In this document: in pieces, positions 29,295 to 42,652 of the stretch
Position numbering within the stretch: the stretch's first letter is position 1
Layout: every line of letters begins with the position of its first letter
Assembly: GCA_032717465.1 (NCBI GenBank)
Contig: CM064690.1
Coordinates: forward strand, 9,956,093-10,020,092
DNA from: Coenobita brevimanus
Lineage: Eukaryota; Arthropoda; Malacostraca; Decapoda; Coenobitidae
DNA: 64,000 nt
Direction of reading: 5' to 3'
Notes under the pieces: generated by a model
What the model was told of the DNA's origin: nothing
Databases searched by the model: none
Seen by the model: the letters and a program-made list of their open reading frames with translations, nothing else
Made by a program: the position numbers and the translations under genes

Positions 29295-30936
29295 GGTGTC
29301 ACGCGACGTATGACAAAAACTTACACCAATGATCTATCATGCAATTCTGAGCATATTTTGTTCTATTACATATACACTCTGCGACCCCAGTTCAGTACCC
29401 AGCATTCGGATATTTTAAGTGTAATAGTTTCGTGGCTGGCATGTGCCACTGGGTGAGAACTTTGCAGAGCGACGGGAGACGAGTATTATTAGCTTATACT
29501 GTACTGTACATAAAAATTCCATATCCTATCAAGTACAAACGAGTTTTAAGAAGAAACTTTACGTAGTCTATTGATTCTCTAACATCGTCATGCATTCCTG
29601 CAATTCTTTTGCAAATATCGACCGTAAATTGGGGATTAAATTCAAGTTTTATTGCATGCGAGAGAGTAGGGAGGGAGGAGAAGGGCTGGCGTGTTGTGCC
29701 AGTTATGTAATGTTTAGGTTGTAGGATATTGCTGCCAGCATTATCATAACACCCAAAGCTCATTCAGTGGAAAAACATTATTGTAATGAGTGACTAGCAT
29801 CGCTTTAAGTCAGGAATAATTTTATTATTCAGTAAAATTTTTCTGCTGCAAGTAAATATGGCACCATTCCTTTCATATGATGTTGACATGAGAACAGTGA
29901 CACAGGATTGCCAATGTAATGACTATGCAGCTAGACCTATTTTTTGCTTCTACCTAGTGGCACTATATAACATCTGGCAACATGATATCTAGCTACATTC
30001 TGGATATTTTTGCCATTTTTAGGTGATATGCTAGAGATTTAATCGTACTTTCTAGCTATGTTTTGCAGTGTTTACTATCTAGCGACATTCTAGCAAGTTT
30101 TCAGGACTAAACTAACGAGATTGATTATAAGGACTTGGCATCCCGGCATCCACTTTCATTTGAATGGGAAAATTTGCAGGCGAGGCACACACTTCAAATA
30201 CTGTTCTCCGCGTTCAGCTGTTTACTGGGTTCAGCTCCACTTGTTCATGAAAAAGCATGCCACGTACAATACGTACAGCAATGAAGAATATGCAGATATC
30301 GTCTATTTTTATGGATTCTGCGATGGTACTGCCAGTGTTGCAGAGGAATATAGGTGGAGATACCCAATCGCGCCACGTTTCCTTGCAGCGGAATAGTTGT
30401 TATAAATAATATTCTTCCTGACTTAAAGTAAGGTTAATCTCCCTTTACAATAACGTTTTTCCACTGAATGAGCTGTGGGTGTTATGATAATGTTGGCAGC
30501 AATATCCTACAACCTAAACATTACATAACTGGCAACAACACACCAGCCCCTCTCCTCCCTCCCTACACTCTCGCAAGCCATAAAATTTGATTTTAATCTT
30601 CAATTTACAGTCGATTTGTGCAAAAGAATTGCAGGAATGCATGACGATGTTAAAGAATCAATAGACTATGTAAAGTTTCTTCTTAAAACTCGTTTGTACT
30701 TGATAGGATATGGGATTTTTATGTACAGTACAGTATAAGCTAATAATACTCGTCTCCCGTCGCCATGCAAAGCTCTCACCCAGTGGCACATGCCAGCCAC
30801 GAAACTATTACACTTAAATAGCCGAATGTTGGGTTCTGAACTGGGGTCGCAGAGAGTATATGTTATAAAACAAAATATGCTCAGAATTGCATGACAGATC
30901 ATTGGTGTAAGTTTTTGTCAAACGTCGCATTACATC

Positions 30937-30939
<3 letters not shown>
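29292..30939 (+). mobile_element. mariner-like element with about 0.53-kb terminal inverted repeats
   Basis: Ends CAGGGTG...CATCCTG with TA on both sides (29290-29291, 30940-30941). The arms, about 29292-29825 and 30402-30939, are reverse complements with scattered mismatches over their whole length. The central 575 bp hold one frame (30121-30396) with a DUF4817-like helix-turn-helix motif. A DDE catalytic domain is absent. The element lies inside a (TA)n microsatellite, consistent with the TA target of the Tc1/mariner superfamily. Confidence 0.82.
30121..30396 (+). pseudogene. DUF4817-like helix-turn-helix fragment of a mariner-type transposase
   Basis: 91 residues. YSNEEYADIVYFYGFCDGTA followed by SVAEEYRWRYP matches the pattern ‘(Y/F)(T/S)..E.ADM...YG...GN...A...Y..R(Y/F)P' of DUF4817, the DNA-binding N-terminus of many arthropod mariner-like transposases. 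The frame then ends (APRFLAAE) with no linker or DD(E/D) catalytic domain, so only the terminus-recognition module could be made. It sits between the long inverted arms at 29292 and 30939. The upstream part (MIIRTWHPGIHFHLNG...) is not recognised. Confidence 0.6.

Positions 30940-31009
<70 letters not shown>
30940..31009. repeat. (TA)n microsatellite, about 70 bp
   Basis: Pure TA between the mariner-like element and SINE copy 3. Confidence 0.97.
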
Positions 31010-31011
<2 letters not shown>

Positions 31012-32035
31012 CAGCCATTTGAGTGTCCACTGCAGGACTGGCCTATCCCAGCCGAGGCTGGAAAGATACAGCCAATGTATCTCTACCAAGTGGCTTAAGG
31101 TGGCATCACACTAGACCAAAAATGGCTAACATGCGAGCCACTTTTGCGAGCCAAAACAGCTAGCAGAGTCGAGTGTCCGTCACACGTGTGTTTTTGCGAG
31201 CCGAAACGGCTAACAGTGTCGTCTGCCTTGGCGCCTCGGTCAGTTGTAAACAAACCACCACGGAGTACCCACTCCCTTTTCCTCAGTTTCTGCAACTGCC
31301 TAACGTACTTTAGCAACTCCAGAGCCACCAAGCAGTCTATTAGAGTTTTCCTTGCCACAGGATCCATATCAAAATCTGATTTCTACTTGTTGTTTGAAGA
31401 CAAAACAGACAGCCTCTGAGGCTCGTCACCCGAGTGTCCGAATATTTATTTCATGCTACAAGAAAAAAATAAAAGTGAATAAAACCACAAGAATTAAATT
31501 GCATATACGTAACAATTTTAGTTAAAGTTTCCTTCTGTGAATAACAAAATATTTTCTCACCAGTTACAAAATTAATATATGCTCATATGAGTTCTAATCC
31601 CACCAACAAGCTGTGAGCGAGAATTGTTATCCATTTTGCCTCGCAAGAGAAATCTCACTCACCGTGAGTCACTTTGGCTAGCAGGTCGCAAAACTGGCTC
31701 CCACGTTAGCCACTTTTGGTCTAGTGTGACGCCGCCTTTAGGCTGTCTGGTAGAGACTGTAGCCTATGTAGGGTGAGAAGTGCTTGTAAGTGTATTGTAG
31801 TGTTGGAGTGGCTTTGGATGTGTGTGTAGTCTGTGAACCAAGTGTAATCGGCCCGCGCAAGCCGACTGGGTGCAAGCATACTTTATAGTATGCGACATTG
31901 GTTCAACCACAGCACCCCTGATGTCCCCCAGTGCAGTGCGTGGCCAGAAGAATGCTCCCAAAGTTTATTATCCTTGCCGGGCACGAACCCTCGTTCTTCA
32001 GTGTACGAAAAAGTACATTTTACCACTGAGGCTCA
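31010..32035 (-). mobile_element. tRNA-derived SINE, copy 3, interrupted by a MITE
   Basis: The same SINE as copies 1 and 2, in two blocks (31010-31097 and 31738-32035) on either side of a 640-bp insertion. In the head part a short deletion removes one of two TACCAC repeats near 32025. Comparison with the uninterrupted copies shows the insertion point exactly. Confidence 0.82.
31098..31737. mobile_element. MITE with TTA target duplication (PIF/Harbinger-like)
   Basis: The termini are near-perfect inverted repeats: AGGTGGCATCACACTAGACC on the left and the reverse complement of AGGCGGCGTCACACTAGACC on the right, continuing AAAA.TGGCTAAC. They are flanked by TTA at 31095-31097 and 31738-31740. 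Subterminal GCGAGCC(A/G)AAAC.GCTA motifs repeat inside. A 90-residue minus-strand frame (31095-31367) has a basic RKREWV patch but no transposase catalytic domain. A TTA/TAA duplication fits PIF/Harbinger; assignment is tentative. Confidence 0.78.
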
Positions 32036-32039
32036 TATA

Positions 32040-33319
<1,280 letters not shown>

Positions 33320-34199
33320 CAGTCGAGTTGCCTAATCCGCGGCAATATGGTTCTGGACCACTGGCGTGCTGTAGAAATTCTGTGGTTTATAAAGAACACA
33401 GCTTATGGGAAAAATTACGTATGGTTCTGGTCTATCGGCCAGGTTGCCACATATCACCATACCCACACCCAACAAGTCACCAGCGAACACTAGCACACAC
33501 GCAGATAATTATTCATTGCATATATTACTGGGAATAAAGAATATTAAACATTAAATAAACAATATTAACGGGTCTTACCTGACTCCGACCAGACGAAAAT
33601 GCTTAAGTGGAAGAGGCGAGGGTGGGGGATCCGAGGCTAGAGCAAACTAGGGCCTCTCAGCATGAGGCGAGTGTGGTGGTGCCTCATGCTGCCGCTGCCT
33701 CAGCCCTGCTTCATCCTCCTCAGTCTCCCTCAGGAACCCTTCAAAGTCCACTGGAGAGATAACTGAAGTGGTGCCAGACCACAACCGATCTTCGTTCGGT
33801 TGTGGTCTGGCATCGTATCACGCTGGAAGGGCAAGTAAGGGGGAAGGAAAAAAAGGGGGGGAGGGGCAAGCAGTCCTCAAAAACAGCGCTCGTGGCCACT
33901 CTCGCAGTGGGTGTGCAAGAATAAACTATGGAGGGAAGTGGTGTGCACACTTGCCGGCAGGGAAGGGTTATGAATGGGTTGTCATTGCTTGTCCTGCTTG
34001 CCTGTGAATGGCCGATGGCCGCGGTTTGCGGCGCAGACGCGCGCCTTGGAAATCTCAACAGAAATGCATCACTTTGGCGCCGAAAGTCCCCCCTTTTAGC
34101 ATATAACAGTGGTTTCTGCTACTTTCGGTTCTGAGCGGGAACCATGCCGTGGACTAGAAAACTGTGGCTTTCAAACATGCGTTTTATGCAACTCGACTG
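33320..34199. mobile_element. Tigger/pogo-type non-autonomous element
   Basis: Bounded by TA (33318-33319 and 34200-34201) with inverted ends CAGTCGAGTTGC(C/A)TAA. The left subterminal sequence (CGCGGCAATATGGTTCTGGA, CCACTGGCGTGCTG) is characteristic of Tigger-like transposons. The minus strand near 33600-33740 can be read as an acidic, Gln-rich tail (VDFEGFLRETEEDEAG...) such as ends Tigger-type transposases, but no HTH or DDD domain is present. It includes the hairpins at 33660-33689 and 33773-33811. Confidence 0.78.
33773..33811. repeat. 16-bp perfect hairpin inside the Tigger-like element
   Basis: GCCAGACCACAACCGA, a 7-nt loop, then its exact reverse complement. A second, 9-bp hairpin (GCATGAGGC / GCCTCATGC) lies at 33660-33689. 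Confidence 0.9.
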
Positions 34200-34201
34200 T
34201 A

Positions 34202-34435
34202 TAACTTTCAGTAATAGCGGCCTTTCCAAATGTGAATAAAATCGTCTAAGTTAGAAAAAGTTAAAATCTCCTTGGGTTGATGGGATTGAAAAATGTACCA
34301 GGCTGAAGACTGATAGTCTTAAGGAATAAAGGACACTTATTTTTGTTCCAAGGTGTCCAGTATCAGAGATAAAATTACAGGTATATGAACAATATTGGTA
34401 TTCGTAAAACCCTCAAATCTACTGGCCTTCATCGC

Positions 34436-34481
<46 letters not shown>

Positions 34482-35300
34482 CACTCTTTCCTTTTTTCAT
34501 ATCCATCTTCCTTTAATCACTTGCAGTTGTCAGAGCCTTTTGTGGTCTCCCTCATTCTCTCCCTTATTTACTCACTGCCTCTCTCAGTTTCACATTCCCT
34601 TTCACACCTTAACATCCCTTCTCTCACACATTATCATCCTGATACCCATCCTCATTCTCATGGCCATCATCTTCCTAACCCTTTTCCTTCTAATACGTTA
34701 GGATGGGAAGGTTTTAGAGGTGGAAATGGTAGAGCAGCAGAGCTGGAGATCTACATAACATTACACCGAGTGCCATGAGTAACACATCCACTCACTTACT
34801 GACCCAAACATGTCAGTCGATCTTTTTGTTGGTCATCGATGACCTGTACCCAATTCTCATACCACAAATAGTTTCGCTTGACATGTATACAGTAAATACT
34901 GTCTTTTCATCTCGTTCCTTCCTCCTCATCTGTGTCACCAGCGGTTAAACATGAACTTCATATATTCATACTCTCGGCTTCCTATGGCTTACTTTCTGCT
35001 GCCTAACTAAAGTCGTTTGGCACTAATTGGTACAGAGTACTGCTGTTGTCCCGACCATGGAAGGGTTAATGATACCAACACTGATCATCTCAGATTCATA
35101 TGAGTCACTCTAAAGTGAATAAAATCACCAGCTTTCAGCTCACATAAAGTTCACTATACAAACTCAGTATAACTCCTGTCCTTTTCCCCTTACGCCTTCT
35201 CCCTAGTCTCCGCCAACCAACAGCTAAACATGGTCCTCGTACAGTATATGCTAATTCTCGACTATAAGAAAGCCGGACATTCCTTGCCTCCCATGGTCGC

Positions 35301-35336
<36 letters not shown>

Positions 35337-36304
35337 CACAAGAGAAAGGAAGGGCCCCTTGCTTATCGATGGTGCATCTCGATCCTGCATTGTGTGAGTC
35401 AGCGGGTGAGGGGGATAGTGGGAGGGGGAAGTAGGGAGGGATCGGAAGGCGGTTAAAGAGGAAGGGAGGGGTAGGGGAGACAGGGAAGGAAGGAGGGATT
35501 AAAGAATGGGCTAAGTGAACAGGAATGGAATAAAGATGAAGGATGAGAAAGTAATGAGAAATGGGTTGGTGATCAGGGATGTGGGAAGGATGATGAGTCA
35601 GGGAAGGAAGGAAGGGAAGAGAGGGACGGGAGGAGAGGTTAATGAAAGGTGAATGCAGGAGAGAGAGAGAGAGAAGGAATGAGGGAGGGATTTGGGGTGA
35701 AGGGAAAAGAGGAGAGATGGGAGAGAGAATGGGGAAGGGAAGAGAGAGAGGAAGGGAGAGATGAAAGAGTAGAAGAGGTAGGACAGGTGGGAGATGTGTA
35801 GGTACAAAGGAGAACAAAAAAAAAAGCAAACAACAACAGACCTATTGGTCATTTCTTGGCTGTTTGTTACAGGCAAGGTTATACCCTACGTGACAATTCT
35901 TCCTGTCGAAGACAAGAATAGGAAAGCAGGAAGTAAATGAGAGGATGGAGGAGGGACAGGGAAATAGGGAGCGGGATAGATGGGAAAAACAAAGAAAAGG
36001 GATTAGGGATAATGACAAAAAAGAGAATGGGAAGAAGGATGTGGAGGAGAGGAAGGAGGGAGGTATAACAGGAGATCGAAAGGAAAAGGAACGTACGATA
36101 GAGGGAAGTGAGGGAGGATGGAGGAGAAAGAATGAAAGAGAGAGATTAGGGATAAGGACTGATAAAGGAACAGAGAGAATGATGCATTAGGGGAAGGACT
36201 AGAGTTGGAGGAAATTAGTAAAAGAAGGACAGTAGAAATGATGAGAATAGGAAAGACAACAAGGACTGCAGGAAGGGATTTAAGATAAGAAACAAGGGAA
36301 CATG

Positions 36305-36387
<83 letters not shown>

Positions 36388-36868
36388 TGTGGTCAAGAAG
36401 AAAGGGTGAAAAGAGAGAGGGTAAGGTGTAAGGAACTTGGAAAAGGAAGGAGTGAGGGGGGAAAAATTAAGGGAATATAATAAGAAGGGAATGGAAGGTT
36501 AAACTGTAACGGTAGGAAAGGTGAGGGAGAAGGATGGAGGGAGGCTATGTGTGGGAGAAGGCGTGAGACTGAGAGCGATGGAAGAAAGGTTATGTAAGGG
36601 CAGAGGGTGGGAGAGTGCTAGGGTTGGAAGGGAGAATATGTAAGAGAAAAGGAAGGGAGGGTGGAAGGGATAGAGAGAGACTATGTGAAGGGAGAAGGAG
36701 GGAGAGTGAGAGGGAGGGAGCTGAGACTACTGTATGTGAAGGGACAGGAAGGAAGGGTGAAACGGGTGGGAGTGAGAATACGTGAGGTGAGAGGGAGGAA
36801 GAAAACGAGGGGAGGGGCTAGATGAGAAAGAGGCGAAGGACAAAGGGAGGATTATACACGTATATGTA

Positions 36869-36902
<34 letters not shown>

Positions 36903-37056
36903 GGGGAGGGGGGAGGGAAGAAGGGAAAAGGAAAGGAGAGAAGAAGTAAACCGAGAGTGATACAGAGAAGTAGAGAAGGTGGGAAAGGCAAAGAGAGCTC
37001 GTGACAAGGAATGGTAGTAGCATGAGGTGACAGTGATATTTTGTATGTACTGTAGT
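34202..37056. other. gene-free, purine-rich stretch with microsatellites
   Basis: (TC)n at 34437-34478, (AC)n at 35304-35335, an extended GGA/GAAGG purine-rich block at 35390-36990 and (GA)n at 36306-36388. Pro/Ser/Leu-rich or Arg/Glu-rich frames up to 190 residues are low-complexity shadows of the strand asymmetry. No domain is recognised. Confidence 0.65.
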
Positions 37057-37111
37057 AGTAGTAGTAGTTGTAGTAGTAGTAGTAGTAGTAGAAGTAGTAG
37101 TAGTAGTAGTA

Positions 37112-37143
<32 letters not shown>

Positions 37144-37296
37144 CTATGTACCTATCTATTGCCAAATCACTTAATCCCGTAGGGGGTGGCCACAAACAAA
37201 TCGCCTCCATGTCGCATGGTCCCACGCCATTTCATAATAATAATAGTGCAATAATGATAATGATAATAATAATAAGAAGAATAAGAATAACACGGA

Positions 37297-37340
<44 letters not shown>
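37057..37340. repeat. (GTA)n-(AAT)n microsatellites flanking a LINE A 3' scrap
   Basis: Trinucleotide tracts at about 37057-37142 and 37285-37340. Between them 37155-37230 on the minus strand encodes ATWRRFVCGHPLRD, the extreme C-terminus of LINE A. Confidence 0.85.
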
Positions 37341-37341
<1 letters not shown>

Positions 37342-37856
37342 CCATCCATCCATCCATCCATCATTCAATCGTACGTTGCCTCATGAGGGGCGTAAGAGCC
37401 CGGAGCTAGGCAAGTTGATCCTGGCATTTCAGATGAGAGTGACCAGCTTCACTCATCTCTGAGTGGCATTACATGAGCAATAAACCCCAACCATCCCGTG
37501 GATATAAACCTTCACCGGCTCAATCCGATCGGAGAGCCATAATTACCTACTAAACCACCAGGCGCCATAATCTGGTTATATGGTTACCAACCAGCGTAGT
37601 AAATGGTCTCCTGGTGTACAGAAAACCATTCGGGTTGTCTCTCAGTGTAGAATCATCCAGAGGTAGAAGGGAGAGGAAAGACTGAAGGAAAGAAAGACAA
37701 AAGAGGGAGTGTAAAGTCACCCGTAGGCAGAAGGACGGGGAAAGAATGAAGAAAGACAGCAGAGGAAGGAAGGAATGGAGGGAGGAGAGGAAAATGCATA
37801 CATCCGAGAGCAGCACTACATCGAGTGAGTGGATGGTGAGCGCCCGCACCTACCAC

Positions 37857-37857
<1 letters not shown>
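37339..37857 (-). mobile_element. composite tRNA-related SINE (long copy)
   Basis: The minus strand starts near 37857 with GGTGCGGGCGCTCACCATCC and CACTCGATGTAGTGCTGCT, then a pyrimidine-rich middle. The block AATGGTTTTCTGTACACCAG, GGAGACCATTTACTACGCTG and GGTAACCATATAACC follows. A tRNA-like part comes next (GGCGCCTGGTGGTTTAGTAG, weak B-box GGTTTATATCC), then AGGATCAACTTGCCTAGC and a (GGAT)n tail at 37339-37358. Related blocks in the same order occur on the plus strand at 59455-59700 and 60180-60340, and a tail piece at 32296-32385. Confidence 0.65.
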
Positions 37858-39500
<1,643 letters not shown>

Positions 39501-39919
39501 TTTTCACACTCTGCTAAACAGGATGCAGGTGGGGAAGACAGCATGTATGTCTGGGTTGACTGCTGAAATGTTGAAAGCCTCAGGAGATATAGAAGTGGGT
39601 TTAGTCACTAATCTGATATATACGATTATATATGGCTGTGTCGTCCCAGATGATTGGCTGAAGAGTATAACTGTATAAATGTGTACAAGGGGATGGGTGA
39701 TGCCCTGGAAAGAGGAAATTATAAAGGCATAAAGCTATTAGACCAGAGAGTGAAGGTAATGGAGAGAGTTCTAGAAAGTATGATTAGAAAGAATGAATAT
39801 TGATGAGATGCAGTATGGGTTTATGAGGCAAAGGGACCACTGATGCCACATTCATTGTTCGACAGCTTCAGGAAAAGAATATAGGAAAGAAAAGGGAACC
39901 ATAGTTTATTTTTGTTGAA

Positions 39920-40108
39920 TTGGAGGAGGCTTTTGACAGAGTCCCTAGAGAGGTGATGAAGTGGGCAATGAGAAAGCTTGGGATCGAGGGGTGCCTGGTT
40001 AGGGTTGTTGTTGCCATGTATGTGAGTGCCCATACCCAGCTAAGCGTGAATGAAGAGTTGAGCGAGGAGTTTGCCGGGAACGTTGGTGGCATCAGGGGTC
40101 AGTCTTGA
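39920..40108 (+). pseudogene. LINE B RT palm fragment
   Basis: 62 residues: EEAFDRVPREVMKWAMRKLG contains the position of RT motif A (normally DLEKAFDRVPR). VAMYVSAHTQLSVNEELSEE and FAGNVGGIRGQS lead to the QGS.LSP block, which is frameshifted into the next frame at 40105 (SHLLFIVVLEI). Catalytic context is partly lost. Confidence 0.7.
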
Positions 40109-40157
40109 GCCACCTGTTGTTTATTGTGGTACTTGAAATTGACTCCCATGGGAGATG

Positions 40158-40474
40158 TTTTTTTTTTTTTTTTTTTTATGTGTTCGACTCTGGGCATAGG
40201 CTTCACAGCCATACACCTCTTCATGTCACCACTTCGGCGCTAACACCCACCGTCCATATTGAATACATGCTAGGGCTGTCTCATACAGGACTGGTGCACT
40301 GGTATTAGCTGGGGTATTTTTACGACATGTCGGCGGGTCTTCTGGTAGATCAGTAAAGCTTGATTTAATGAAATTCAAATCCTTAAACTGTTCCTTGCCC
40401 CAGCTGGGATTTGAACCTGGGTCCGTTAGAACGGCAGGCCACCTCTCTACCGATTGAGCCACGCCTCCCACCAC
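40158..40474 (-). mobile_element. tRNA-derived SINE inserted in LINE B
   Basis: On the minus strand the head at 40474 reads GTGGTGGGAGGCGTGGCTCA with A-box TGGCTCAATCGG and B-box GGTTCAAATCC. The 3' end is a 20-nt A run (T run at 40158-40177 on plus). The LINE B coding sequence resumes immediately on either side (..GGGAGATG and GCTGATTTGGTGTTG). Unlike the SINE at 26691, its tail is poly(A). Confidence 0.8.
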
Positions 40475-41095
40475 GCTGATTTGGTGTTGATTGCGAGAAT
40501 GAAAGGGAGGCAGAGAAAAGATTTAGGAAATGGAAAGATGGTATGGGGCACAAGGGCTTAAGAGTAAATGCAGATAAAACAAAAGTGATGGTATCTAGGG
40601 CAGGGGGCAGTACTGTCAAAGAAGAGGGGGAGCGGCTATGTGCGATTTGACACAAGGGCGAGGCAAGTAATTCCATCTTGTGCAGTGTTTGTGATAAGTG
40701 GGTGCCTAAGAGATGTAGTGCTATTACAGGTAGACTGCGAGATAACGCTGATTTCATGTGTGCTGTTTGTCAGGGAAAGCAGGTGGAGATTGTCCGGTGT
40801 GAAAGGATTAAACTTGCTGGTGAGTCTCTTTAATATGTGGAAGAGTTTTGTTATTTAGAAGACATGTTATGTGCTGGAGGTGGGGCTGGAGCTAGCTCTG
40901 TGCCTGGAGTGAGGAGTGGTTGAAAGAAATTTAGGGAGCTGTTGCCTCTCGTGAAACTGATAGGGCTCTCCCTCCGTGCTAAGGGATCTTTGCATGTGGC
41001 ATATGTTAGGAGTGTAATGCTGTATGGTAGTTAGACCTGGACAGTAAAGGAAGGCGATATTCGCAGGCTCAAACTTACAGAAAGACAATTATTAG

Positions 41096-41413
41096 GTGGA
41101 TGTGCTGTGCATCCCTGAAGGCGAGACCTGGGGGGGGGACAAGTTTAAGATGGTTGATTTGAGAGGTAAGATGGGACTGGGGTGTATTGGTGTTGTGATG
41201 AAAACGGGTAGATTGAGATGGTTTGGACATGTGGAGAGGATGGGGGATGATAATCGGGTGCAGAAAATGAGAAGTATTAACGTTGGGGGAAGGGAAACGA
41301 AAAGTAGACAGAAAAAGTCCTGGGACGAGGCCACTGAGTGTGACCTGAGGGATAAGGGACTAAACAGAGAAGCTGCTAGAGGTCGAGCAGCATGGAAAGC
41401 CGCCATTAGGTGA
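41096..41413 (+). pseudogene. LINE B C-terminal domain
   Basis: 105 residues: GRLRWFGHVERMGDDNRVQK, then KSRQKKSWDEATECDLRDKG and LNREAARGRAAWKAAI. This is the conserved C-terminal region of RTE-like LINE proteins. It is open in one frame up to its natural end (TGA at 41411), indicating the 3' end is better preserved than the RT. Confidence 0.72.
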
Positions 41414-41454
41414 CCAAGGTCGAGGCATACAAGCATGTTGGAGCCTTCAAAAAC

Positions 41455-42580
41455 GAAACGAAACGAAATCCGTCACTACCTTGACAATTTCTCACTGAAA
41501 TTAAACTGAAAAATTCCACAACAACCACTGCCGTCACCCACATTCATCATCATCTCATCCATAGGCAAAAGAATCCCCAACTACAATTGTTGTCATCAAA
41601 TTTTCACACCGAATCTTCTCTCATCAACATCATTCTTCCCCACCATCATTCCCCCACCACGACCATTTTCTCACCAGTATCATTTCCACACACAATTGTG
41701 CTCACCCCGCCCCCCCCCCACCACAAATCTCGTCCCTACCACCACCATTCCCTAACCACCACCATAATCCTCTCTAACCTCCAATCCTCCCTGTCACCAA
41801 TCCTCCCCCCCCCCTTTAGCAACATTCCCCTACCCCCTTCATTTCATCACCACCCGTCCCCCAACCGTCATTCCATCTCCACCTATCCCGCAACCACCAT
41901 GCCTCTACTGTACAATCATTCCTTCACAGTTCCCTCCACCACGATTCCCTCACAGTTTGGTCAGCCAGCGCGGCCTTTCTCCCTTCACCACCACACCACC
42001 ACCACCAACATCATGACACAGCCTGGTTCGGATATCATCAGTTACGGCTACGTGACAGGGTTTTGTTGACAAAGTACTGGTTACTGGGTACCAACTTACC
42101 AGAATGAAGATGGTAGAGAGGAGGCATGGGTGATGGCGGCATCTATGGGGAGAGGAGGGAGGCATGGAGCAGAGGAGGGAGGCATCATGGAGATGGGAGG
42201 GAGATACAATTGGCTGGGGAAGGAAGAAAGCCAATGATCAGAAGGATGGAGAAAGGTACATCGGATTGATCTTAGACCCCACACCCCTTCATCGTTTGTT
42301 ACTTGCTTTTTCTGTTATAGACTAAGGGAATTAATAAGTTCATGTTGCTATCCACAATCTCTGTTTTACGACAGACTTTCTTCACTTGGAATAATATATA
42401 TTCCATTATGGACGTAAAACTGAGTGCACTAAATATAAGCAATCATCCGTTTTTAAGAATAAACTTTTAAGACACCTATGAGGATATTAGTGATCATAAT
42501 GAATTCTGCTTTAATGTACTGTAACTAGCAACGAGGCAGAAAGGTCTAACGACTTTTATATTCCATCAAGTATTTCAGTA

Positions 42581-42652
<72 letters not shown>

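Larger units (their letters stand above)
39510..41450 (+). mobile_element. LINE B: second non-LTR retrotransposon, decayed and SINE-interrupted
   Basis: RT pieces occur in order on the plus strand. The entry block (VGKTACMSGLTAEMLKASGD near 39530) is followed by a DSLERGNYRG-like block near 39700, then EEAFDRVPREVMKWAMRKLG at 39920-39985, SHLLFIVVLEI at 40108-40140, and the FADD region near 40157/40475, which is split by a SINE. The C-terminal domain RLRWFGHVERMGDDNRVQKM and KKSWDEATECDLRD lies at 41210-41350. Multiple frameshifts and stops. It differs from LINE A in sequence and tail. Confidence 0.78.

Noticed and set aside
35251..35829. 192-residue minus-strand frame rich in Leu, Pro and Ser
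   Set aside because: Product of an extended purine-rich plus strand; overlapping frames of similar quality exist.
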